From: Propioniciclava coleopterorum
GTDB lineage: Bacteria > Actinomycetota > Actinomycetes > Propionibacteriales > Propionibacteriaceae
DNA: 64,000 bases
Direction: 5' to 3'
Assembly (NCBI RefSeq): GCF_011393335.1
Contig: NZ_CP049865.1
Location: 2,932,722-2,996,721 of the forward strand
A model generated the notes under the pieces. The model had not been told where the DNA came from. It saw nothing but the letters and a program-made list of their open reading frames with translations, and ran no database searches. Positions 8,504 through 16,135 of the stretch are shown here, piece by piece. A program made the translations under genes and the position numbers. Numbering within the stretch: the first letter of the stretch is position 1; each line of letters opens with the position of its first letter.

Positions 8504-9439
8504 ATGTCCCTCACGCACGTTCTGACCGCCTACGACCTGCTGGACGATCCCGCCGTCACCGGCGACGCCGTGGTGGCGTGGCTCGCGGAGCAGGGCGCCA
8601 CCGAGGCCACCTCGCGCACCATCGAGGGCCCCCGCGGCAGCACCGACTTCATCCGGATCGTGATCCCCGGCACCCGCGGGAAGGCGTCCGGCGGCGACGC
8701 CCCGACGCTCGGCCTGGTTGGACGCCTCGGCGGGCTCGGCGCCCGTCCGGAGCGGATCGGCTTCGTCTCCGACGGTGACGGTGCGCTCACCGCCGTGGCC
8801 GCCGCGGCGAAGCTCGCGCAGATGGCGCAGCGGGGCGACACGCTCGAGGGCGACGTCATCATCACCACGCACATCTGCCCCGACGCGCCGACCCGCCCGC
8901 ACGAGCCGGTCGCGTTCATGGACTCCCCGGTGGACATCGACACGATGAACAGCGAGGAGGTCGAGGAGGCGATGGACGCCGTCCTGTCGGTGGACACCAC
9001 CAAGGGCAACCGCATCGTCAACCACCTCGGCTACGCCATCTCCCCGACGGTGAAGCAGGGCTGGATCCTGCGCGTCAGCGAGGACCTGCTGCAGATCTAC
9101 GCCGACTCGGCCGGCATCCCGCCGGTCGTCCTGCCGATCACCATGCAGGACATCACGCCGTACGGCTCGGACGTCTACCACGTGAACTCGATCCTGCAGC
9201 CCTGCGTCGCGACGTCCGCGCCGGTCGTCGGCGTGGCGATCACGACCGAGACGGCGGTGCCGGGCTGCGGCACCGGCGCCACGAACCCGCTGGTCGTCGA
9301 GGGCACCGTCCGGTTCTGCATCGAGGTCGCCAAGGCGTTCGGGCAGGGCAAGGTGTCGTTCTTCGACGAGGCCGAGTTCGGCGAGCTCGTCTCGCGTTAC
9401 GGCGAGATGAGCGTCCTGCAGACGCTCGGGCGCGCCTGA
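8504..9439 (+). CDS. DUF1177 protein
   Basis: 311 residues covering the DUF1177 family from end to end. It is a soluble protein without signal peptide. Segments such as THICPDAPTRPHEPVAFMDSP (about 125-145) contain a Cys, two His and Asp residues that could form a metal or catalytic site; this is a guess from composition, since no activity is established to my knowledge. A strong ribosome site AAAGGAGAA precedes the ATG at 8504. It ends in a TGATG overlap with the DUF917 gene, so the two are produced together. Confidence 0.8.
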   Translation: MSLTHVLTAYDLLDDPAVTGDAVVAWLAEQGATEATSRTIEGPRGSTDFIRIVIPGTRGKASGGDAPTLGLVGRLGGLGARPERIGFVSDGDGALTAVAAAAKLAQMAQRGDTLEGDVIITTHICPDAPTRPHEPVAFMDSPVDIDTMNSEEVEEAMDAVLSVDTTKGNRIVNHLGYAISPTVKQGWILRVSEDLLQIYADSAGIPPVVLPITMQDITPYGSDVYHVNSILQPCVATSAPVVGVAITTETAVPGCGTGATNPLVVEGTVRFCIEVAKAFGQGKVSFFDEAEFGELVSRYGEMSVLQTLGRA

Positions 9440-10473
9440 TGCGGCGGCTCACGGCGGACGACGCCCGGCACGCCGTCGTCGGGGGACTGATCCTCGGCGG
9501 TGGCGGGGGCGGCCACGCGGACCTGGGGCTGGATCTCGCCGAGGCGGCGCTCGCCGCGGGCGAGGTGATGCTCGCGGGCGTCGACGAACTGCCGCCCGAC
9601 GCCGTCGTGGCGATCTGCGCCGGCGTCGGCGCCCCCGGCGCGCCCGAGGGGCACGTGTCGAAGGCGGACTTCACGACCAGCCTGCAGCACCTGGACGCCG
9701 AACTGCAGCGCCGCGGCCAGGGGCCGATCGTCGCCGTGGCGACCAACGAGAACGGGGCCATGGGCACCGTCAACGGGTGGCTGCAGGCGGCCACCACCGG
9801 GCTGCCGGTGCTCGACTGCCCGTGCAACGGGCGCGCCCACCCGACCGCCCTGATGGGGTCGCTGGGGCTGCACCGGGACGCCGACTACGTGGCGATCGCC
9901 GGCTACGCGGGCGGCAACGAGGCGCACTACACCGAGGGCGTCGTCGTCGGCTCGCTGGCCACGGCCTCCCAGGGCATCCGTGCCCTGTCGGTCGTGGCGG
10001 GCGGCCTGGTCGCCGTCGCGCGCAACCCGGTCCCGCTCTCCTTCCTCGCCGAACGCGGCGCGCCGGGGGGCATCACGCAGGCGATCGAGGTCGGTCGCGC
10101 GCACGAGCAGGGCGGCGTCCAGGCGGTCGCGGACCTGCTGGGCGGGCGCATCCTGGCGTCCGGGCCGGTCACGGGCTTCGGGATCGAGCAGGTCTCCGGG
10201 TTCGACGTCGGCGCCCTCAGCGTCGGCGACGTCGACCTGACCTTCGTCAACGAGTACATGGGCGCGGTGCAGGCGGGGGAGCAGGTCGGTTCGTTCCCCG
10301 ACCTCGTCATGACCTTCGACGCCGCGACGGGCGAGCCCGTCGTCTCGGCGGACCTGGCCGACGGCCGGGGGATCACCGTGCTGTGGGCGCCGCGGTCCTC
10401 CCTGCTGCTCAGTGCGACGATGGACATGCCCGAGCTCATGGAGGCCATCGGCGACCTGGCGACGGCCGGATAG
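9439..10473 (+). CDS. DUF917 protein (S-methyl-thiohydantoin desulfurase-like)
   Basis: 344 residues, full length for DUF917. It has the family's glycine-rich start VGGLILGGGGGG (about 15-26), a conserved ATNENGA segment (about 96-102), and DCPCNGRAHPTALMGSLGL (about 122-140). Some annotated relatives are called S-methyl thiohydantoin desulfurase, and others sit beside hydantoinases. A role on a cyclic imide, hydantoin or related amide is therefore possible, and the racemase-family neighbour agrees, but the real reaction is not known. It starts inside the DUF1177 stop (TGATG), and pepE follows after 6 bp. Confidence 0.8.
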   Translation: MRRLTADDARHAVVGGLILGGGGGGHADLGLDLAEAALAAGEVMLAGVDELPPDAVVAICAGVGAPGAPEGHVSKADFTTSLQHLDAELQRRGQGPIVAVATNENGAMGTVNGWLQAATTGLPVLDCPCNGRAHPTALMGSLGLHRDADYVAIAGYAGGNEAHYTEGVVVGSLATASQGIRALSVVAGGLVAVARNPVPLSFLAERGAPGGITQAIEVGRAHEQGGVQAVADLLGGRILASGPVTGFGIEQVSGFDVGALSVGDVDLTFVNEYMGAVQAGEQVGSFPDLVMTFDAATGEPVVSADLADGRGITVLWAPRSSLLLSATMDMPELMEAIGDLATAG

Positions 10474-10479
10474 GAAGCC

Positions 10480-11160
10480 ATGGAACTGCTGCTGCTGTCC
10501 AACTCGACCAACTTCGGGTCGACCCCCTGGGCGCACGCCCGGGAGATCGCCCGGCCCCTGGTGGAGGGCCGCACCGTCGTGTTCGTCCCGTACGCGCTGG
10601 CCGATCACGACGCGTACACCGCGAGCATCGCCGAGGCGTTCGCGCCGATGGGGGCCGACGTCGTCGGCCTCCACACCCACGACGACCGGGCCGCCGCCCT
10701 GGCGTCCGCCGAGGCCGTCTACGTGGGCGGCGGGAACACCTGGCGCCTGTTGAAGACGCTGCAGGACGGCGGGCTGCTGGCGCCCCTGCGCGAGCGCGTC
10801 CTGGCCGGCATGCCGTACCTGGGCGCGTCGGCGGGCACCAACCTGGCCTGCCCGACGATCCGGACGACCAACGACATGCCCATCGTGGAGCCCGCCGGGT
10901 TCGCCGCGCTGGGGCTGATCGGCTTCCAGATCAATCCGCACTACCAGGACCCGCCCGCCGGGAGCCGCCACATGGGCGAGACCCGCGAGACCCGGATCCG
11001 GGAGTTCCACGAGGAGAACGACATCCCCGTGCTGGGCATCCGCGAGGGCGGCTGGCTGCGCGTCAGCGGCGACTCCACCGAACTCGGTGGGGCCACGGCG
11101 CGGCTGTTCCGCGCCGGCGAGGACCCGGTGGAGCTGAGCCCCGGACCGGTCCGGATCTGA
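10480..11160 (+). CDS. pepE: dipeptidase E (peptidase S51 family)
   Basis: 226 residues. The family's catalytic serine is Ser117 in GASAGTN, with Asp132 in NDMPI and His154 in INPHY. The spacings Ser-Asp 15 and Ser-His 37 equal those of the E. coli enzyme (Ser120, Asp135, His157 from memory). The motif GGGNTWRLL is at 83-91. Peptidase E hydrolyses dipeptides with an N-terminal aspartate. As the last gene of the operon it suggests that the imported compound is an aspartyl peptide or yields one. No leader peptide, so cytoplasmic. Confidence 0.88.
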   Translation: MELLLLSNSTNFGSTPWAHAREIARPLVEGRTVVFVPYALADHDAYTASIAEAFAPMGADVVGLHTHDDRAAALASAEAVYVGGGNTWRLLKTLQDGGLLAPLRERVLAGMPYLGASAGTNLACPTIRTTNDMPIVEPAGFAALGLIGFQINPHYQDPPAGSRHMGETRETRIREFHEENDIPVLGIREGGWLRVSGDSTELGGATARLFRAGEDPVELSPGPVRI

Positions 11161-11270
11161 TGCGGGCGGCGGCCCCGCGCCGGGTGCGTGGGGCCGCCGC
11201 CCCGCAGCCGCCGTCGCCTCCCCGCGGGTGTTGGCTCCCGGATCCGAGCGCTGGGCCGTACGCTCGGCAC

Positions 11271-12296
11271 ATGGAAGCTCGAGCCGGTTTCGCGCTCGCG
11301 GACCTGAGGCGCCCCCTGATCGCGGCACCGATGGCCGGCGGGCCGACGACGCCCGCCCTGGTCGTCGCCGCGGGCGCAGCCGGCGGTCTCGGGTTCCTCG
11401 CCGCCGGCTACAAGTCCGTCGCGGCGGTCGCCGACGAGGTGGACCGGGTGCGCGCGGCCGGAACCGACGCGTTCGGCGTGAACGTATTCGTCCCCGACCC
11501 GGCGCCGACCGACCTGGAGGCGGCCCGCAGCTATCGCGACGCCCTGGCCGCCGAGGCGCGCCGCCGGGGCGTCGACCTGCCCGACCCGCGTCCGGACGAC
11601 GACGGGTTCGCCGAGAAGCTCGCCCTGCTGCTGGACGCCCGCGTGCCGGCCGTCTCGTTCACGTTCGGGTGCCCGGACGCCGACGCGGTCGCGCGGCTGC
11701 GCGGCGTGGGGACGCTCACCCTCGCGACCGTGACCTCCGCCGACGAGGCGCGCGTCGCCGTCGCCGCGGGCGTCGACGCCCTCGTGGTGCAGGGGCCGGC
11801 CGCCGGCGGGCATCGCGCGACGTTCGACGTGGCCGCCGCGCATCCCACCGCCTCCCTGGCCGACCTGCACGCGGAGATCGCCGTCCACACCGACCTCCCG
11901 CTGGTCGTCGCCGGCGGCCTGACGGCGCCGAAGGAGGTGGCGCCCTGGCTCGACAGGGCGGCGGCCGTCCAGGTCGGGACGGCCCTGCTCGACACCGACG
12001 AGGCCGGCACGAACCCGGCCCACCGCGCCGCGCTGCGTGATCCGCGATTCACCCGGACCCGGGTGACGCGGGCCTTCTCCGGGCGCTGGGCCAGGGGGCT
12101 GGCTAACCGGTTCGTCGAGGAGTTCACCGACCTCGCCCCGGCCGCCTACCCGGCGGTCAACCAGCTCACGGCCCCGCTGCGCGCGGCGGCGGCGCGCGCC
12201 GGGGACGCCGACGGGCTGGCGCTGTGGGCCGGCACGTCCTGGCGCGCGACGCCGCGCGGCAGCGTCGCGGAGGTCTTCGAAGGGCTGATCGGATGA
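11271..12296 (+). CDS. nitronate monooxygenase / 2-nitropropane dioxygenase-like FMN enzyme
   Basis: 341 residues of a TIM-barrel FMN protein. It begins with the family pattern LRRPLIAAPMAGGPTTP (about 10-26), has AGAAGGLGFLAAGY, the phosphate-binding loop VQGPAAGGHR (about 178-187) with the conserved His, and VVAGGLTAPKEV (about 211-222). These flavoenzymes oxidise alkyl nitronates such as propionate 3-nitronate, giving protection from plant and fungal nitro toxins, although many family members have unproved roles. It begins 110 bp after pepE, so probably its own transcript. Its stop overlaps the start of the LCP gene (ATGA). Confidence 0.8.
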   Translation: MEARAGFALADLRRPLIAAPMAGGPTTPALVVAAGAAGGLGFLAAGYKSVAAVADEVDRVRAAGTDAFGVNVFVPDPAPTDLEAARSYRDALAAEARRRGVDLPDPRPDDDGFAEKLALLLDARVPAVSFTFGCPDADAVARLRGVGTLTLATVTSADEARVAVAAGVDALVVQGPAAGGHRATFDVAAAHPTASLADLHAEIAVHTDLPLVVAGGLTAPKEVAPWLDRAAAVQVGTALLDTDEAGTNPAHRAALRDPRFTRTRVTRAFSGRWARGLANRFVEEFTDLAPAAYPAVNQLTAPLRAAAARAGDADGLALWAGTSWRATPRGSVAEVFEGLIG

Positions 12297-13921
12297 GCGG
12301 GGAGTCCGCGCCGTCGCGCCCCCACGACGCCGAGCGCGCCATCGTGCCCCGGCCGCGTCGGCGCGCGCGGGGACGAACCTTCGGCTCGGCGAGCGCCCTG
12401 ACCATCGCGAGCGCGCTGGTCCCCGGGCTCGGCCTGGCCTGGACGCGGTGGCGATCCTTCGGGCTCGTGCTGACGCTCATCGCCGTGGGTGCGGCCGTCG
12501 CCGTCGCGCTGGGCGCGACGGTCGCGCGCGGCTGGGGCCTGTCGGTGATCGCGAGCCCGACCTGGCTGTCGGGGCTGGCGTGGGCGCTGGCGGCGTTCGG
12601 CCTGGCGTGGGTGATCGCGATCGTCGCCACCCAGCTTCTCACGCGCCCGCGTCCGGCGCGCTGGTGGCAGCGGCTGTTCGGCGCGCTCCTGGTCGGGGTG
12701 CTGTCGTTCGCCGTGGTGCTGCCCAGCGCGTACGGTGCGCGCACCCTGTTCGACACCTCGCAGTTGGTGCGCGACGTCTTCCAGGACCCCGACGACCCCG
12801 GAGGCGTCGTGGTCCCGACGTTCGGGAACTCCGCGGATCCGTGGGCGCACAAGCCACGCCTCAACGTGCTCATCCTCGGCGCCGACACCGGCGACGACCG
12901 GGTCGGGACCCGCACCGACACCGTCATGGTCGCCTCGATCAACACCCGCACCGGCGACACGGTGCTGTTCGGCCTGCCCCGCCAGACCGAGCGCCTCGTG
13001 TTCCCGCAGGGGAGCGGGCTCGCCACGATCTGGCCCAACGGCTACCACCTGGCCGGCGAGCCGGACGGCGAGCAGATGCTCAACGCGATGTACGAGAACG
13101 TCGTCAATCACCCCGGTGCCAAGGAGCTCATCCCCGCATCCAAGGATCCCGGCGCCAAGGTGCTCGAACTCGCCGTCGGGGCCTCGCTCGGGCTCGAGAT
13201 CGACTACTACGTCATGGCGAACCTCGAGGGCTTCGTCGAGATCATCGACGCGCTGGGCGGCGTCACCGTGAACATCAACAGGCCCGTCCCGGTGGGCGGC
13301 AAGAACCCCAGCGGCGGCGACCCTGGCTTCCCGCCCGACCGCTGGCTGCCCCCGGGGCCCGACCAGCACCTCAACGGCTTCGACGCCCTGTGGTACGCCC
13401 GCGGCCGCTACCACACCGACGACTACGACCGGATGCGGCGGCAGCGCTGCGTCATCAAGGCGCTGAGCCGCCAGGTGAACCTGACGACGGTCCTGTCCAA
13501 CTACGAGGCGCTCACCCAGGCGGGGCGCACGGTCGTGCAGACCGACGTGCCCAACAGCCTCCTTCCCGCGCTGCTCGACTTGGCGACCAAGGTGCGGACC
13601 GCGCCGCTGCGGTCGGTGTCCTTCCAGGACGGCCACGAGGGCTTCTCGACGGGCAACCCCAAGTGGGACGTCGTGCGGGAGCGGGTCGTGGCATCCCTGG
13701 ACCCACCCGCCGTGGCGCCGTCGGGGGCCCCCACGGCCTCCGCGTCGCCGTCCGGCGCGCCCACGGCGTCCCGGACGCCGACGCCGGCCCGCACCACGCC
13801 GACGCCGGCCCGCACCACCGCCACGCCCAGCGCCGGCGGAACGGCGACGCCCGGCACCGCCACGCCGGGCACCCCGGCCCCCGGCGCCGGCGACGAGTGC
13901 TCCTACAACCCTGAGGCCTGA
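12293..13921 (+). CDS. LytR-CpsA-Psr (LCP) family cell-wall glycopolymer transferase
   Basis: 542 residues. The N-terminal 140 residues hold about four hydrophobic segments, more than the single one usual for LCP proteins. The LCP domain spans about 170-400: DTVMVASIN with conserved Asp and preceding Arg, GLPRQTERL, a DALGGVTVN segment, and the Arg-rich DDYDRMRRQRCVIKAL. These enzymes attach polymers such as arabinogalactan or teichoic acids to peptidoglycan. The last 70 residues are a low-complexity Ala/Pro/Thr/Ser tail with repeated TPTPARTT, perhaps a wall-spanning or glycosylated linker. The ATG at 12293 overlaps the previous stop. Confidence 0.84.
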   Translation: MSGESAPSRPHDAERAIVPRPRRRARGRTFGSASALTIASALVPGLGLAWTRWRSFGLVLTLIAVGAAVAVALGATVARGWGLSVIASPTWLSGLAWALAAFGLAWVIAIVATQLLTRPRPARWWQRLFGALLVGVLSFAVVLPSAYGARTLFDTSQLVRDVFQDPDDPGGVVVPTFGNSADPWAHKPRLNVLILGADTGDDRVGTRTDTVMVASINTRTGDTVLFGLPRQTERLVFPQGSGLATIWPNGYHLAGEPDGEQMLNAMYENVVNHPGAKELIPASKDPGAKVLELAVGASLGLEIDYYVMANLEGFVEIIDALGGVTVNINRPVPVGGKNPSGGDPGFPPDRWLPPGPDQHLNGFDALWYARGRYHTDDYDRMRRQRCVIKALSRQVNLTTVLSNYEALTQAGRTVVQTDVPNSLLPALLDLATKVRTAPLRSVSFQDGHEGFSTGNPKWDVVRERVVASLDPPAVAPSGAPTASASPSGAPTASRTPTPARTTPTPARTTATPSAGGTATPGTATPGTPAPGAGDECSYNPEA

Positions 13922-14180
13922 CACCCGGAAGAGGCCGGCGGCGGCCGACCGCCGGTGACGAGGCGCCTCCGCGTCCGCCTTCCCGGGCAGCGACGGCGCG
14001 CCCCCACGCCGCCTCCCGGAGGCGCGGGTGAGCGCCCCGCGTTGGTCTCGTGGCGCTGCTGTTGAGCGCCCGCATTGATCCTCCTGGCGCCGCTGCTGAG
14101 CCCCCCGCAGTTCGCGTCCCGAGGCCCCGTTCCTGCCGCCCCCGCGGGCCCCGATGCCCTCGCCGAGCCGCGGCAAATTT

Positions 14181-14198
14181 CGTGGAACCGGTTCCACG
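14181..14198. promoter_or_regulatory. LacI-type operator, perfect 18-bp palindrome
   Basis: CGTGGAACCGGTTCCACG reads the same on both strands, with the central CG of LacI-family operators. A related site, CGTGGAAGCGGTTTA at 26282-26296, lies before the locus's own LacI gene and matches the first 13 positions at 12. This makes the LacI-DUF6807 protein the likely binder. The site lies 107 bp upstream of the -35-like hexamer at 14305. Confidence 0.65.
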
Positions 14199-14299
14199 GT
14201 GCGTCGCGGTCAATGCCCCAGTCAGGCCGCGAATCGCGGCCCCGATCCGCCTTTCACGAGCGTTCCTCCAAGTGGGAGGGTGTTATGGAATCTTCGGAG

Positions 14300-14333
14300 A
14301 GCGCTTGCCAAGCACTGTTTCCGCCTGTAGCTT
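14300..14333 (+). promoter_or_regulatory. probable promoter with overlapping inverted repeat
   Basis: TTGCCA (14305-14310) and TAGCTT (14328-14333) are 17 bp apart, a plausible housekeeping promoter for the ABC operon starting at 14413. The -35 is embedded in AGCGCTTG-C-CAAGCACT (14300-14316), an inverted repeat with seven of eight paired positions. Its centre resembles LacI/CcpA-class sites but differs from the 14181 palindrome, so a second regulator such as a global sugar-response factor may act here. Confidence 0.5.
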
Positions 14334-14412
14334 CATCCGCAACCGGTCCCCCAGGAATCCGTCGGAACGAGCGCATCCCTGGCGACCATGCGATCGATCG
14401 AAGGGCACGACG

Positions 14413-15405
14413 ATGACGTCAGAGATCCACGACAGCGTGGCGACTGCGGAATCTGCTCCGCCCGCGCTGCCGGCCATCGAGGTGGCGCCGGCGCCGGCTC
14501 CGCGGAAGGGACGGCACCCCCTGCTCCGGCACAAGACGCTGTACCTGATGGCGCTGCCGGGCATCGTGTACTTCCTGATCTTCAAGTACGCACCCATGGG
14601 CGGACTGGTGATCGCGTTCCAGAACTACATGCCGGCGCTGGGGATCGGCGGCAGCAAGTGGGTCGGCTTCCAGCACTTCGTGCGGTTCTTCAGCCAGGAC
14701 ACGTTCATGCAGTTGCTGGTCAACACCATCACGGTGTCGCTGCTGCTGCTCATCTTCTCGTTCCCGATGCCGATCATCCTCGCGCTGCTGCTCAACGAGG
14801 TCCGCGGCAAGGTCTTCAAGCGCAGCGTCCAGACGATCATCTACCTGCCGCACTTCATGTCGTGGGTCATCGTGGTGTCGATCTTCTACGTGCTGCTCAC
14901 CATCGACGGCGGCGCGGTCAACAACATGATCGTCTCCGCGGGCGGGCAACCGATCCCGTTCCTGACCGACCCGAACTGGCTGCGTCCGATGTACGTCGTG
15001 CAGGAGATCTGGAAGGGCGCGGGCTGGGGGACCATCGTCTACCTCGCGGCGATCACGGCCGTCGACATGGAACTGTACGAGGCCGCCGAGATGGACGGCG
15101 CGGGCCGCCTGCGCCAGACCTGGCACATCACGCTCCCGGCGATCCGGCCCACCATCATCGTGATGTTCATCCTGGCGATCGGCGACTTCCTGGAACTGGG
15201 CTTCGAGCACATGTTCCTGGTGCTCAACTCGCTGAACCGCGAGGTCGCCGACATCTTCGACACCTACGTCTACATCACCGGCATCCAGAACGGACAGCTC
15301 AGCTACGCGACGGCGGTGGGCCTGTTCAAGGGGCTCGTCGGCCTGTTGCTCGTGGTGATGGCCAACAAGCTCGCCAAGCGCTTCGGCGAGGAAGGCGTCT
15401 ACTGA
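14413..15405 (+). CDS. carbohydrate ABC transporter permease, LplB/YtcP-type
   Basis: 330 residues with about six membrane segments after a 45-residue Ala/Pro-rich cytoplasmic start. The cytoplasmic loop EAAEMDGAGRLRQTWHITLP (about 222-241) is the EAA motif that docks to the ATPase. The sequence style (LMALPGIVYFLIFKYAPMGG) is that of the LplB/YesP branch used by Bacillus for pectin-derived oligosaccharides. It pairs with the permease at 19475. No ATPase gene is present, so a shared MsmX-like ATPase elsewhere probably energises the importer. The start ATG at 14413 is the first in the conserved frame after the regulatory region. Confidence 0.88.
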   Translation: MTSEIHDSVATAESAPPALPAIEVAPAPAPRKGRHPLLRHKTLYLMALPGIVYFLIFKYAPMGGLVIAFQNYMPALGIGGSKWVGFQHFVRFFSQDTFMQLLVNTITVSLLLLIFSFPMPIILALLLNEVRGKVFKRSVQTIIYLPHFMSWVIVVSIFYVLLTIDGGAVNNMIVSAGGQPIPFLTDPNWLRPMYVVQEIWKGAGWGTIVYLAAITAVDMELYEAAEMDGAGRLRQTWHITLPAIRPTIIVMFILAIGDFLELGFEHMFLVLNSLNREVADIFDTYVYITGIQNGQLSYATAVGLFKGLVGLLLVVMANKLAKRFGEEGVY

Positions 15406-15436
15406 GCCCCCGGGCCCGGTCGACGAGGTGCGCGAC

Positions 15437-16135
15437 ATGTTCTCCTTCGAGGCGTTCCAGCGGTTCGAGAACTGGATGCGGGCGATCTACCGCCTCATCG
15501 GGCTCAACCTGCTCTGGACGGCGACGACCGTCCTGGGGCTGGTGGTCGTCGGCGTCGGGCCGGCGTCCTACGCCCTGGCCCGCTACCTGGACCGCTGGGT
15601 GCGGCACGGCGAGACCCCGCCGCTGCTGCCGACCTGGATCGGCTTCCTGCGCGAGCGTCCCGGGCGCTCGGCCGGGGTGGGCGCCCTGCTCCTGGCGGTC
15701 GGCGCGGTGGTCGTCACCAACATCTTCCTCGTGCCCAACTGGTACGTGCAGTTCGTCAACGTGCTGGCGCTGGCCGTGCTGGGGATCCTCACCGCCTACG
15801 TCTTCCCCCTCATGGGCGCGACGCGCTTCGAGAAGCTGCCGCAGCTGTTCGCCGGGGCGCTGCTCATCGGCCTGGGTTCCCTGCACTGGACCATCCTCGG
15901 CGCCACCGGCTCCGCGCTGGTGCTGTGGCTGATGTGGCAGGTCGCCCCGCTGCTGGCCGGTGTGTTCGGCGTCGCCGTTCCGGCCCTGGCCGTCGCCCTC
16001 GTGACCCGCGTCGCCTTCCGCGACCTCCGCACCACCCCGGACGGCGCCGCCGTCCTCCCGCAGTCCCGCCGACGCACCCGCGCGGCGATCCAACCACCCA
16101 CAACGCAGCCCACCACGAAAGGACTGGCGCGATGA
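15437..16135 (+). CDS. DUF624 (YesL-type) membrane protein
   Basis: 232 residues with about five hydrophobic segments. The start MFSFEAFQRFENWMRAIYRLIGLNLLW matches the YesL/DUF624 family, which is found in operons for rhamnogalacturonan and related oligosaccharide import, though its function is unknown. I chose the ATG at 15437, preceded by GAGGT about seven bases away, rather than the GTG at 15428. The stop overlaps the ATG of the binding-protein gene (ATGA). The last 40 residues are a polar Arg/Thr-rich tail. Its place between permease and binding protein suggests an accessory role in uptake. Confidence 0.82.
   Translation: MFSFEAFQRFENWMRAIYRLIGLNLLWTATTVLGLVVVGVGPASYALARYLDRWVRHGETPPLLPTWIGFLRERPGRSAGVGALLLAVGAVVVTNIFLVPNWYVQFVNVLALAVLGILTAYVFPLMGATRFEKLPQLFAGALLIGLGSLHWTILGATGSALVLWLMWQVAPLLAGVFGVAVPALAVALVTRVAFRDLRTTPDGAAVLPQSRRRTRAAIQPPTTQPTTKGLAR

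Larger units (their letters stand above)
13922..14412. other. intergenic control region of the pectin ABC operon
   Basis: 491 bp with no convincing gene. It includes an imperfect GC-rich stretch after the LCP stop, a perfect 18-bp palindrome at 14181-14198, and a second inverted repeat overlapping a probable promoter at 14300-14333. From about 14160 the GC content falls, as expected for regulatory DNA. Small reading frames here run through the regulatory sites on both strands and lack ribosome sites, so I do not count them. Confidence 0.55.
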
